From positions 1 through 64,000 of the forward strand of contig JAFDXE010000016.1 in NCBI GenBank assembly GCA_018268085.1: 64,000 bases of DNA, written 5' to 3'. A program made the translations under genes and the position numbers. The DNA comes from Bacteroidota bacterium (GTDB lineage Bacteria; Bacteroidota; Bacteroidia; Chitinophagales; Chitinophagaceae). Below, piece after piece: positions 1-9,208 of this stretch (its first letter is position 1; every line of letters starts with the position of its first letter). The notes beneath the pieces are model-generated. The model was not told the origin of the DNA, made no database searches, and saw nothing but the letters and a program-made list of their open reading frames with translations.

Positions 1-338
1 GACGGATTTACAATTGTTGCTTTCTGCGTTCGTCTGCGCTACATTCAGCGAACATGTGCGGTAAAAATATATCCGCTGATTTACCCAGATTTAATATGCA
101 GATTTTCGCCGACGGATTTACAATTGTTGCTTTCTGCGTTCCTCTGCGTTACTATTCTGCGAACATCTGCGGTAAAAAATATATCCGCAGATTTGCCCAG
201 ATTTAAAACGCAGATTTTCGCCGACGGATTTGCAATTGTTGCTTTCTGCGTTCGTCTGCGCTACATTCTGCGAACATCTGCGGTAAAAATTTCTTTGCTG
301 ATTTTACCTGACGTCTGCAGTAAAAATATATCCTTACT
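1..338. repeat. Tandem ~111-bp CTGCG-rich repeats (about 2.7 copies)
   Basis: Three copies start with GACGGATTTRCAATTGTTGC at 1, 111 and 223. The first two units are 110 and 112 bp. The third decays after about position 300 and ends with a partial copy of the TCTGCRGTAAAAATATATCC part near 314-333. Each unit also contains a smaller repeat, CTGCG, spaced 8-12 bp apart. The array lies 3' of the minus-strand murF-alr gene, whose stop is at 349, and fills this gene-free stretch. It may continue to the left of the window. Similar CTGCG-type intergenic repeats are familiar in Bacteroidota, but their function is not known to me. Confidence 0.85.
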
Positions 339-348
339 TCCACCAAAA

Positions 349-2829
349 CTATTCTTCGTAATAAACTCTTTTTACCCGCTGCGAAATATTCGTCAGAATT
401 TCATAAGGGATCGTTTGTGCCCACTTTGCAACTTCTGTTACCGGCAGATCTTCCCCAAACACAACCACTTCATCCCCTTCCGCCGCCGTTATGCCAGTAA
501 TATCCAGCATTGTCATATCCATGCACACATTCCCTATAACAGGAACCAATTCACCATTCACCAGCATTTTTCCTGCACCATTTCCTAATATGCGACTGTA
601 CCCGTCAGCATAACCAATCCTTACCGTTGCAATTACAGAATCCCTGTTTACGATACCCCGCCTGCTATATCCAACACTTTCACCTTTTACTACCTGTTTT
701 ATCTGCGAAATTGTTGTTCGCAATGTAGTCACGTTTTGAAGTTGCTGTGCTTCATCCACACCATATAACCCAATTCCCAACCTAACCATATCAAATTGAA
801 ACTCCGGATGCCGATGAATGGCAGAGGTATTTCCAATATGCTTCAAAAAACGATATCCAATATTTTTTTCTATTTCTTCTGCCATCTTCAAAAATGCTCG
901 CCCCTGTTCTTTGGTAAAAGCATCATGTCTTTCATCATCACTCGCCACCAAATGTGAAAAAACAGATTTTATTTTAAACTGCTTTGCTGCAGATAACATT
1001 TCGGTCAATCTATTTACGTCTGTTTCAACAAATCCCAATCGATGCATACCTGTATCCAGTTTAATATGAACCGGGTGCTCCGGGATATTATGTTGCTTCA
1101 GGTAGCTATCAAAAGCCATAAGAATATTAAAGGAATACAACTCAGGTTCCAGTTTATACTGAATCAGTTTGTCGAAACCACCAATTTCAGTATTCATAAC
1201 CATTATGGGTAAACGAATTCCAGATTTCCTCAACTCAACCCCTTCATCCGCATAGGCAACAGCCAGGTAATCTACGCCCGCATGTTGTAACAAACTTGCT
1301 ATTTCAAAACTCCCGCTTCCATAACTAAATGCTTTTACCATCACCATCAACTTCACGCCAGGTTTCAATTGTTCACGGTAAACCTTAAGATTATTTCTCA
1401 GTGAATTTAGATTGATCTCCAGCACCGTTTCATGCACTTTCTGTTCCAACATGCTACTGATCTTTTCAAAACGAAAAACCCTCGCAGCTTTCAGCAAAAT
1501 CGTTTCATCATTAAAATGCAACAAAGGAATTGCCTGTAAAAATTCATCTGTAGCAGAAAAAAAAGCAGCACCTGGAATATTTTCAAATAACTGCTTCTTC
1601 GAAGAAATTTTTGGACCTATCCCGATGAAACGATGGAGATGCTGATGTGAAATTATTGATGAAATCTTCTGATAAAGTAAATCGTCACTTAGGCCGGATT
1701 GCAACAGATCGCTCAGGATCACCGTTCGCTTTTGATGCTGTTGTTGCTGACTAAGAAAATCCAATGCTATTTGTAGTGAGTCGATATCTGCACTGTAACT
1801 ATCATTGATAATCGAACAATTATTAATGCCCTGCTTCAGTTCCAAACGCATTTCAATGGTGCGAAGTTCGTTCATGTGAAGCGCAATTGATGCGATCGTT
1901 TCCTGCATACATAACATAACACAACAACAACTGATAGCATTATGTATAGAAGCAATATCCGTAAACGGAATAAAAAAACTGAATACATCTCCTTTAAATT
2001 GAGCATGCACAATGCTACCATTGTCTTTGTTCTCAATATTACTGATAAACAAATCAGATACAGCGTTCCTGCTCCAGGTAAATAACCTGATACTGTTGTT
2101 CCTGTTTTGTTTGAACGACATCACTTCCTGGTGTAACACATCATCATCAGAACCATAAATCAGCATTTTACTGTTTACAAACAGTTGCAACTTCTCCTCT
2201 ATTTTTTCACGCACATCATTAAATCCTTCTGCGTGGGCTTCACCAATAAATGTAATAACGCCTATTTCCGGATCAATTATTTTTTGAAGGCGCTCCATTT
2301 CACCCTTCATCGAAATTCCGGCTTCAAAAATTCCTACGGTATGTGTATCATTCATCTGCCATACACTCAACGGAACGCCTACCTGGGAATTATAACTCTT
2401 CGGGCTTTTAACTACATTATACTTATTGCTCAGCAACTGGGATAGCCACTCTTTCACAATCGTCTTTCCATTGCTGCCTGTAATACCAATTACCGGGTAA
2501 TGGAATTGGTGACGATGCGCAGCAGCAATTACCTGCAACGCTTCCAGCACATCCTTAACCAACAAAACATTTGCTTCAGGTAAAATACTCAGCAATGCCT
2601 TATCAAATCTGTCATCACTTAAAAAATTACGTACGCCTCTTTCATATAAAGAAATAATAAACGGGTTAGCATCAACATGCGCAGTGCTCAAAGCAAAAAA
2701 CATTACCTTATCAGCAATGAGTAGTTTCCTGCTATCAGTTAGTAACACTTCAATTATAGGATCGCTTTTTTTCTGCAGGGGAGTAACCCGGAGTAAACTG
2801 CATATTTCTGAAAAGCTGTATGAATGCAT
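349..2829 (-). CDS. murF-alr: Bifunctional MurF / alanine racemase fusion
   Basis: The 826-residue protein joins two peptidoglycan enzymes. The N-terminal half (about 1-455) is a Mur ligase of the MurF type, which adds D-Ala-D-Ala to the UDP-MurNAc tripeptide. It shows the ATP-binding loop GITGSNGKT near residue 115. The C-terminal half (about 458-826) is a PLP-dependent alanine racemase that makes D-Ala from L-Ala, with the PLP-lysine motif MVKAFSYGSG near residue 490 and the GYADGY motif. One chain therefore makes and helps consume D-Ala in the cytoplasm. This fusion is well known in Bacteroidota. The ATG is 4 bp downstream of the terC stop, so the gene is probably the last of the gldF-gldG-terC-murF/alr run. 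The 3' side runs into the tandem repeats. Confidence 0.95.
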   Translation of the reverse strand: MHSYSFSEICSLLRVTPLQKKSDPIIEVLLTDSRKLLIADKVMFFALSTAHVDANPFIISLYERGVRNFLSDDRFDKALLSILPEANVLLVKDVLEALQVIAAAHRHQFHYPVIGITGSNGKTIVKEWLSQLLSNKYNVVKSPKSYNSQVGVPLSVWQMNDTHTVGIFEAGISMKGEMERLQKIIDPEIGVITFIGEAHAEGFNDVREKIEEKLQLFVNSKMLIYGSDDDVLHQEVMSFKQNRNNSIRLFTWSRNAVSDLFISNIENKDNGSIVHAQFKGDVFSFFIPFTDIASIHNAISCCCVMLCMQETIASIALHMNELRTIEMRLELKQGINNCSIINDSYSADIDSLQIALDFLSQQQQHQKRTVILSDLLQSGLSDDLLYQKISSIISHQHLHRFIGIGPKISSKKQLFENIPGAAFFSATDEFLQAIPLLHFNDETILLKAARVFRFEKISSMLEQKVHETVLEINLNSLRNNLKVYREQLKPGVKLMVMVKAFSYGSGSFEIASLLQHAGVDYLAVAYADEGVELRKSGIRLPIMVMNTEIGGFDKLIQYKLEPELYSFNILMAFDSYLKQHNIPEHPVHIKLDTGMHRLGFVETDVNRLTEMLSAAKQFKIKSVFSHLVASDDERHDAFTKEQGRAFLKMAEEIEKNIGYRFLKHIGNTSAIHRHPEFQFDMVRLGIGLYGVDEAQQLQNVTTLRTTISQIKQVVKGESVGYSRRGIVNRDSVIATVRIGYADGYSRILGNGAGKMLVNGELVPVIGNVCMDMTMLDITGITAAEGDEVVVFGEDLPVTEVAKWAQTIPYEILTNISQRVKRVYYEE

Positions 2830-2833
2830 GCTA

Positions 2834-3802
2834 TCAGTTTTCTTTGTTTAACACTTCCGTATCTTTTTCTTCCTGGTTCTTGAAAACAGAATATAATACC
2901 GAACTGCCGATACATACCAGAATAACCATCAAAGAAACCCATACCGGGATGTGTATCCATTTTTCTGTAAGCATTTTTGCGCCAATAAAAATCAGTACAA
3001 CTGCAATTCCATGCTGGAGATAATCAAACCTACTGGACGCTCCTTTCAATAAAAAGAAAAGACTTCTAAGCCCGAGGACTGCAAAAATATTTGACGAATA
3101 GATCAATAGTTTATCCTGTGGATTGGGAATTATAGAAAACACAGCAGGGATAGAATCTATCGCAAACAAAATATCAATCAATCCAAGCATGACTACAACC
3201 ATGGCCAGTTTAGTGAGGTAAGTTTTGTTATTGATCTTTAAAAAAAAGCGCCCATTTGGTTCAGCATCAGTGGTGCGGAAAAATTTTTTCATAAACCGGA
3301 ATGCCCAGCTTGTGCCCGGGTTAAACTCCGATTCTTCACTTTGCGAGAATAATTTTATACCGGTAATCAGCAGAAAAATACCAAAAATGTACATAATCCA
3401 ATCGAACCTTGCCACGAGGCTGCTTCCTACGGTAATAAAAATAATCCTGAACACAATTGCCATCAATATTCCCAATAACAATACTCTCGAATAATTATCT
3501 TCCGGCACTTTGAAATAGGAAAAGATGATAATGAACACAAAAATATTATCGATGGATAATGACCATTCCAGCAGGTATGCCGATATATATCTAATGGCAT
3601 CAGTTTTACCATTGCCGCCGTTGTTTTCATACCAGATGAATGCGCAGAATGACAGTGAAAGCAATATCCAGAATACCGTTTGTGTGAGCGCCAGTTTCCA
3701 GGTAACTACAGCATGCTTCTTACTCAATAATCCCAGGTCGAGAAATAAAGCCAGCGCAAGCACTGCACCAAATACAAGGTAAATAAGTTGTGTAGTACTC
3801 AT
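2834..3802 (-). CDS. TerC/Alx family integral membrane protein
   Basis: The 322-residue polytopic membrane protein has about eight or nine predicted helices. It carries the two TerC signatures with acidic residues inside the membrane: SIDNIFVFIIIFSYF in the N-terminal half and FAIDSIPAVFSII in the C-terminal half. TerC/Alx proteins are linked to tellurite resistance and, for Alx and relatives, to manganese export. The exact substrate cannot be told from sequence. The tail after the last helix is short and charged (NQEEKDTEVLNKEN). It starts 6 bp after the gldG stop and ends 4 bp before murF-alr, so it is almost certainly cotranscribed with both. No other ter genes lie nearby, so a general ion or envelope role is more likely than tellurite resistance. 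Confidence 0.9.
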   Translation of the reverse strand: MSTTQLIYLVFGAVLALALFLDLGLLSKKHAVVTWKLALTQTVFWILLSLSFCAFIWYENNGGNGKTDAIRYISAYLLEWSLSIDNIFVFIIIFSYFKVPEDNYSRVLLLGILMAIVFRIIFITVGSSLVARFDWIMYIFGIFLLITGIKLFSQSEESEFNPGTSWAFRFMKKFFRTTDAEPNGRFFLKINNKTYLTKLAMVVVMLGLIDILFAIDSIPAVFSIIPNPQDKLLIYSSNIFAVLGLRSLFFLLKGASSRFDYLQHGIAVVLIFIGAKMLTEKWIHIPVWVSLMVILVCIGSSVLYSVFKNQEEKDTEVLNKEN

Positions 3803-3808
3803 TTCATT

Positions 3809-5524
3809 TTATTTAACGCTATATTTTCTTCGTCTTAAAAACTGGAAGATCATAGCAAATAAGATAACTATTAAAACAGGAACAGCAATATTGATCAGCT
3901 GCCAGGTACTTTTCTGTTGATCCACCTTTTTGGTATCCAGTAAGCGAACAACATAATCCTTCGCCTTTGCTTCGCTCAGATCATTGGTATTTACAAGGTA
4001 ATCCAGGCAGTTCTGTAAAAAATCACGATTGGCAAACGGAAATTCTTTCTGCGATCCGTACGTAAACATATTCATCCCCATTGGCAAAGGCTGATTTCCC
4101 TTCACAACTGAATTCAAAATGATATCCCCATCAGCAACGATTATCATTTTATTATTGCTTACAGCTTCCGGCAAAAATGCCTCTCCGTTTTTTTGCAGCG
4201 AATCTTTCATTTCCTGCGACAAACGATTGGCATATAATGACCTGAATTTACCTTCCAGTAATACCGCCACAGGAATATTCGCTCTCCTGAATTTTTCATC
4301 TTCCGGTGCACTTACATTTTCTTTACCACTGATCAATGCCGGTGAACCGATCGTTCTTGCATTTGCAGATGAATTGAGCAGTATTGTTTTTTTAATACCG
4401 GTTGCTTCTACGGTATCTATAGAATTCACAAACTGACCGGCAACAAATCCAAGGTTCTTATTTATCGGGTGATTGGATTTTGTTTCCAGCACCGGAAAAT
4501 AATTCCATGGCAATAACTCAAACTGGCCATTGCCATTTACATCAAATGGAAGATAATCACATTGCAGATCCATTACCAGGTCGCCATTTATCCGAACCCC
4601 ATACCGGAAAAGCAGGTCATTCAAATTAAGATCCCGGTCGTAAGCAATCACTTCATTCTTTATTTGCAAACTATCCATTTCCGCATTCAACCTGTCGATA
4701 AACATCATCACTTTTCCTCCATTCATAACGTACTGATCTATCTTCAGCTTTTCTTCATCTGTAAATGGTATCGTTGGTTTACAAATGATCAGTGCCTGTA
4801 ACTCATGAGGAATAACCGGTTGCCTCGATAAATCGAACGTATAAAAATTATAGTTGGGGCGCATTACGTTTTCAACAAGGTCGTAGGTCCTGTAATTGCC
4901 TGGCATCAGCTCGCCGTTACCGGTAGCATAAGCCACTACAGGTTTTTCCTTTTCTGTTATTTTTGAAATCGCATCTGCAAACCTGAACTCCAGCATCGCT
5001 TCCGAACTATTCAATTCCTGGAAATTTATGAGTGGTGTTTTGCCCTGGTAAATTCTTACCGGATACACTTGCTCACGGTAATATACAAGCGCTACGGGAT
5101 AAACCAGTTGTTGCTGCTGTCCCTGCTTTACCTGCGAAGTAAGATTGATTGGATATAAACCTAATGACGACAATGTATCGCCCCACTTTACATTTGTTCC
5201 TTCCATTTCTTCTTCCGGAGAAATGAAATGATATTGCAATTTATTACCGGCAATTTCTTTGAATTCAAGCAGCAGATCTTCCGTAGATGAGGATAGTTTT
5301 TTGAAACCACTGGGATAATTTCCTTTGAGAAATACATCTATAACAATGGTTGTATCTACCTGTCTCAACAACTTTTTCGTTGCATTGCTGAGCGTAAATC
5401 TTTTTTCGTTGGTTAAATCCAAACGGGTATGCCATACTGATGCCGCCCAGTTTACCAAAACAAGTATCGCCAATAAAAGCAGCAGCCACAACGGGCTATT
5501 TTTTATTTTCTTCGCTATACTCAT
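3809..5524 (-). CDS. gldG: Gliding motility ABC transporter component GldG
   Basis: The 571-residue protein matches GldG, the auxiliary subunit of the GldAFG ABC transporter first found through non-gliding Flavobacterium mutants. One membrane helix lies near residues 12-29 and a second near the C-terminus (about 543-563), followed by a basic tail (RRRKYSVK). Between them is a large periplasmic domain of the ABC-type gliding/IFT52-like family. The ATG directly abuts the gldF stop codon (TAA at 5525-5527, ATG at 5522-5524), which suggests translational coupling. The ATPase gene gldA is not in this window; in Flavobacterium it is also unlinked. Transporter substrate is unknown. Confidence 0.92.
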   Translation of the reverse strand: MSIAKKIKNSPLWLLLLLAILVLVNWAASVWHTRLDLTNEKRFTLSNATKKLLRQVDTTIVIDVFLKGNYPSGFKKLSSSTEDLLLEFKEIAGNKLQYHFISPEEEMEGTNVKWGDTLSSLGLYPINLTSQVKQGQQQQLVYPVALVYYREQVYPVRIYQGKTPLINFQELNSSEAMLEFRFADAISKITEKEKPVVAYATGNGELMPGNYRTYDLVENVMRPNYNFYTFDLSRQPVIPHELQALIICKPTIPFTDEEKLKIDQYVMNGGKVMMFIDRLNAEMDSLQIKNEVIAYDRDLNLNDLLFRYGVRINGDLVMDLQCDYLPFDVNGNGQFELLPWNYFPVLETKSNHPINKNLGFVAGQFVNSIDTVEATGIKKTILLNSSANARTIGSPALISGKENVSAPEDEKFRRANIPVAVLLEGKFRSLYANRLSQEMKDSLQKNGEAFLPEAVSNNKMIIVADGDIILNSVVKGNQPLPMGMNMFTYGSQKEFPFANRDFLQNCLDYLVNTNDLSEAKAKDYVVRLLDTKKVDQQKSTWQLINIAVPVLIVILFAMIFQFLRRRKYSVK

Positions 5525-6247
5525 TTAACGCTTTTGAAGTTTTTGTACGGTTATCACGAGGAACAGGTAGATCACGCTCAGGAAGTAAATCACATCCCTA
5601 CTGTCGAGTACACCCCGGCTGATACTGCGGTAGTGAAAATCAATTCCTAACATCTCTACATAATAATCTGCGCTACCCGAAAACACGGGAAGTTTACTGA
5701 TGGCATTACATCCAAAATAAACAACTAAACAGGCAAAAGCACTTACTAAAAATGCAACTACCGCATTGTTTGTAAAACTACTGCAGCAAAGACTGATGGC
5801 GGCAAACACTGTACCCAATAAGAATAAACCAAGATAACTGCCTGCAATACCACCACTATCGATACCACCGGATGCACTCAGGCTTTTGATTGTGTATATA
5901 TATATAAGCGTGGGAACGATCACAAAAATCAATATCACCAGGATGGAAAGGTATTTACCCAAAACAATTTGCCAGCCTGTTAAAGGCTTTGTTTGCAGAA
6001 TTTCGAAAGTTCCGGTTCTGAATTCATCTGAAAGCGAACGCATGCTGATGGCCGGAACCAGGAACATCAATATCCACGGTGCCAGTTCAAAGAATTTATC
6101 CAGTGTGGCATAACCATATTCGAAAATGCTGCTGTCCTGCAACATGAATAGAAAAACACCATTGATCAGGAGGAACAACACAATGGCAATATATCCCGTA
6201 AGGTTGCTGAAAAACTGGCCTAATTCCTTTTTGCAAATACTGAACAT
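5525..6247 (-). CDS. gldF: Gliding motility ABC transporter permease GldF
   Basis: This is a 240-residue ABC-2-type permease with six predicted membrane helices, matching GldF in length. It begins MFSICKKELGQFFSNLTGYI and has the usual cytoplasmic coupling region (SDEFRTGTFEILQTKPLTGW). With GldA (ATPase, elsewhere) and GldG it should form an inner-membrane transporter needed for gliding in some Bacteroidota. It is the first gene of the gldF-gldG-terC-murF/alr run; upstream is a 287-bp spacer shared with the divergent DUF4838 gene. I could not pick out a convincing promoter for it. Confidence 0.92.
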   Translation of the reverse strand: MFSICKKELGQFFSNLTGYIAIVLFLLINGVFLFMLQDSSIFEYGYATLDKFFELAPWILMFLVPAISMRSLSDEFRTGTFEILQTKPLTGWQIVLGKYLSILVILIFVIVPTLIYIYTIKSLSASGGIDSGGIAGSYLGLFLLGTVFAAISLCCSSFTNNAVVAFLVSAFACLVVYFGCNAISKLPVFSGSADYYVEMLGIDFHYRSISRGVLDSRDVIYFLSVIYLFLVITVQKLQKR

Positions 6248-6463
6248 GGGTTATAAAATTGCTGCAATTTACTATTAAACAAGGGAATATGTTCTTTTCG
6301 CAAATTGATCAGAATTTATTTTTTACCAATAAGCAGCAAAAGGAACACCTGTAATGTCATATTACTGTCATTAGACTTCGATTACTGAAACGAATTGAAA
6401 ATATTTGTTCCGTTGTATGACAGGCAATCGGTACAGATAAAATTACCAAAACCAACAGTTAAG

Positions 6464-6489
6464 TCCCCCGGCTACGGGGGATTTTTATT
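6464..6489 (+). terminator. Orphan Rho-independent terminator
   Basis: A 7-bp GC-rich stem, TCCCCCG (6464-6470) with CGGGGGA (6475-6481), has a GCTA loop and is followed by TTTTTATT. The T-rich tail is only on the plus-strand side. No plus-strand gene lies upstream: the nearest gene, gldF, runs the other way from 6247. It therefore ends an unannotated plus-strand transcript or insulates the promoter just downstream at 6500. Confidence 0.7.
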
Positions 6490-6499
6490 GAGACCATCC

Positions 6500-6507
6500 T
6501 AAATTTG
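6500..6507 (+). promoter_or_regulatory. Bacteroidota -7 element for the DUF4838 gene
   Basis: TAAATTTG matches the Bacteroidota -7 consensus TAnnTTTG exactly. Transcription would start near 6513, giving a leader of about 22 nt before the ATG at 6535. No good -33 TTG is visible at the usual spacing. The element covers a TTG that could otherwise be read as an upstream start codon, which argues for the ATG. Confidence 0.5.
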
Positions 6508-6534
6508 AATTCTATCAAAAGCGCAGGCGCTAAC

Positions 6535-9108
6535 ATGAAAAAAATTTTTGCAATTTGCTCTCTTATGATGGCGTTGAAAGTTGCATCGGCCCAATCAACA
6601 ACCATCTATTATACTCCCGTTCAAATGCCGCCGTTTTTGAAAAATGCATACTATGGCATGTTTGATCCGAAATTACTTTCAGAGGACCTGGCTCAACTCC
6701 TGCACAAAGCAACGGGCAAAAATTTTACTACAGCCGTTTACACTAAAGAAGCCAAAACCGGTATTTTTCTACTGCTGGATAGCAGTAAAAAGAAACTGGG
6801 CAATGAAACAGGATCTATTGAAAGCGATGGAAAAAAGTTTATAAAAATAACCTCAGGCTATACTACCGGTATCTCATATGCGCTGTACAGTTGGTTACAG
6901 GAAATCGGTTTCAGGTTTTATCTCCCGGGAGAATTGTGGGAGAATATTCCAACGATCCGCTCCGTGTTTCCATTAGCTAAAAAGAAAACCTATAAGCCTT
7001 ATTTCCATGTGCGCATGTTTAACGCCAGCGGCGGTTTCCCGGTGGTGAAAGAACTGGATGAAAATAATTTCAGTGCAACCCAATGGCAGCAATGGTATAT
7101 CCGCAACCGGATGGGCTGTGATTACATCAGCATCGGAGGTCACATTGGTGAAGCATTTAACATAACGCACAAAAAAGAAATTGAAGCAGACAGCCTGATC
7201 GTTGCGCCAACAAACGGCAAACGAAAATATTCTTCGGGAAGTAAACTCGATCCTACCTATAAAAAAGGAGTAGAGATGTACAGTTCCTGGATCGCAGATG
7301 AAGCCGTAAAGGATGCGGCAAACTACCCGGCTTTTCTTCCTTTTAGAAAATATTTCACTGCAGATATGGGCGATGGACTCGGTTATTGTCATACTGAAGA
7401 TTGTGAACGAAATTTCAAATCTGTTTCCGATCAGTCTTTCAGTATTGTTAATGAAGCCGCAAGAAAAGTAAGGGTTAAAAATCCGCTTGCAGGGGTAAGC
7501 ACACTTGCCTATTCTGAAAGAGCAGATACACCATCAATTTCAATCGAAAAAAATGTTCATGTAGAAATTGTGGCCAATGCTTTTCAATCGGTGGGAACAC
7601 CTGCAGAGCTGGTAAAACGCTGGACAAAAAAATCGAAAAACATCAGTATATACGATTACCTGAACATTGCCCAATGGAGAAGTGATATACCGTTTTATAA
7701 CCTGGATCGTTATTTCAACAACCTTCAGTTTTTAAAAAAATCAGGCATTGAAGGCATTAGTTATGAAACATCGGAATCAAAATTTTCTTCCGGTTTACTT
7801 CAATACTTCATCCTTAAATTTTTATGTAATCCATACACCTCACCGGAAAAAGAATTGGAAATATTCTGTAAAAACAATTTCGGGGCGGCATATACAACTG
7901 TGTATGCATTGCTTAAAGAATGGTATTTCAGTGATGAACATGCTTACACCAACCTGGATTACCCTTCATTTTATGAAGAGGAACTGGGCAGATTCATTCA
8001 ATATATGGAAACTGCGTCAGCAACTCCGGGTATCAGTAATGCCATCAAACAAAGGATTGAAGAATTGAAGTTGTACATCGTTTACCTGTGTAAGTACAAT
8101 GAACTATATGCTTCATTAACGGATGCCAGACAATTTGCAAACGATGCATCATTGCGCAATAAAAAAACAGAAGCATTGCTAGAATATACCTGGCAATTGT
8201 ATGCATCACAGATCTTTCACAATACGCAATTAAATGAAGTTTTAAAAAGAACCCTACCTGATCAGCAAAAAGATAAATGGAATTTTTCAAAGAGTGAATA
8301 CTTTGCAAATTTCAGAACTGAAAAAGAAACGTTGTTGGCTACAGCCTATGAAGAGGCAAAGAAAAAATATTTGCCGCTTGCACAACCATACTATACTATA
8401 CCAGACACTTTTTTTCAATCACTATCAACATTTTCAGCAGATAGTATTCGCATCGTAACTACAGATGAAACAGCATTGCCAGACTTTTCATACCCGCTGG
8501 ATTTTTATTGCACGAATCCATGCACATTAAAAATCCGTTACTACACATCTGGCAGTGCAAAGAAAAAAAATTACGATAGTAAAACGGGCATGATCAGCGT
8601 TGAAGGAAAGGATTACAACTTTGTACAGACAAATTTTTTAGAAAAAGAAAATGAAACCGGTATCATCAGCTATGTTATACCGGCTAAAGGACATTACAGG
8701 TTATTCCTGGCTCAATACAATGCCACGCATATTGAATTCATTATTTACCCCGGCAACTGCATATTTTATCACCATAAAAAATCTTTACCGGCAACCGGTA
8801 TAAATTTTCAATCCCATTCAACCGCAGCGAAATATGCCAACCGGTATCTTGCCTGTTATGCACCATTGTCGGATAGTTTACGATTCAGGAATATTATGCT
8901 GAGTGCAAAAACGCCTGCTGCATTTTATGATGGAAACGGGAATAAGCTGCCTGTAAAAGAAAATGTAAACCTGTTGTACAATTCAGTTGCCTTACCACCC
9001 GGGCAAAAGGTTCCGGTTGTTTTTTTTGACAACAGCCAGTACCGCTGGCCGCCGGTATTGATCAATACCGCGTCTTATTTTTTCTTTTTGAAATTCCCAT
9101 TGAAGTAA
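6535..9108 (+). CDS. Secreted DUF4838 domain protein (glycoside-hydrolase-like)
   Basis: The 857-residue secreted protein has a signal peptide at 1-20 (MKKIFAICSLMMALKVASAQ). An N-terminal segment resembles the small domain of alpha-glucuronidase-type enzymes (KIYFxLPGELWENIP region around residues 120-150). The central domain (about 170-430) is DUF4838-like, with the Cys-containing MGDGLGYCHTEDCE stretch typical of the family. The C-terminal ~200 residues look like beta-sandwich material. DUF4838 proteins are common in polysaccharide-degrading Bacteroidota, but no reaction is established, and no SusCD pair or other glycosidase is nearby. I chose the ATG at 6535 over an in-frame TTG at 6505 because it gives a clean signal peptide and because the TTG lies in the promoter element. 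Confidence 0.72.
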   Translation: MKKIFAICSLMMALKVASAQSTTIYYTPVQMPPFLKNAYYGMFDPKLLSEDLAQLLHKATGKNFTTAVYTKEAKTGIFLLLDSSKKKLGNETGSIESDGKKFIKITSGYTTGISYALYSWLQEIGFRFYLPGELWENIPTIRSVFPLAKKKTYKPYFHVRMFNASGGFPVVKELDENNFSATQWQQWYIRNRMGCDYISIGGHIGEAFNITHKKEIEADSLIVAPTNGKRKYSSGSKLDPTYKKGVEMYSSWIADEAVKDAANYPAFLPFRKYFTADMGDGLGYCHTEDCERNFKSVSDQSFSIVNEAARKVRVKNPLAGVSTLAYSERADTPSISIEKNVHVEIVANAFQSVGTPAELVKRWTKKSKNISIYDYLNIAQWRSDIPFYNLDRYFNNLQFLKKSGIEGISYETSESKFSSGLLQYFILKFLCNPYTSPEKELEIFCKNNFGAAYTTVYALLKEWYFSDEHAYTNLDYPSFYEEELGRFIQYMETASATPGISNAIKQRIEELKLYIVYLCKYNELYASLTDARQFANDASLRNKKTEALLEYTWQLYASQIFHNTQLNEVLKRTLPDQQKDKWNFSKSEYFANFRTEKETLLATAYEEAKKKYLPLAQPYYTIPDTFFQSLSTFSADSIRIVTTDETALPDFSYPLDFYCTNPCTLKIRYYTSGSAKKKNYDSKTGMISVEGKDYNFVQTNFLEKENETGIISYVIPAKGHYRLFLAQYNATHIEFIIYPGNCIFYHHKKSLPATGINFQSHSTAAKYANRYLACYAPLSDSLRFRNIMLSAKTPAAFYDGNGNKLPVKENVNLLYNSVALPPGQKVPVVFFDNSQYRWPPVLINTASYFFFLKFPLK

Positions 9109-9208
9109 AACAAGTTTAATCATAGAATCATAATCTGTACTACATAACAACCCCGGAAAATGCATAATTTAAAGTTTCAAAAATCTTTAAACCAAAAACT
9201 ATCCAGGT

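Noticed and set aside
124..588. Plus-strand 154-residue reading frame across the repeats and murF-alr
   Set aside because: It is made of tandem-repeat translation plus antisense of the well-supported murF-alr gene; the peptide has the internal repeats of the DNA.
6505..6534. TTG start for the DUF4838 gene
   Set aside because: The TTG lies within a -7 promoter element, and the ATG at 6535 begins a clean signal peptide.
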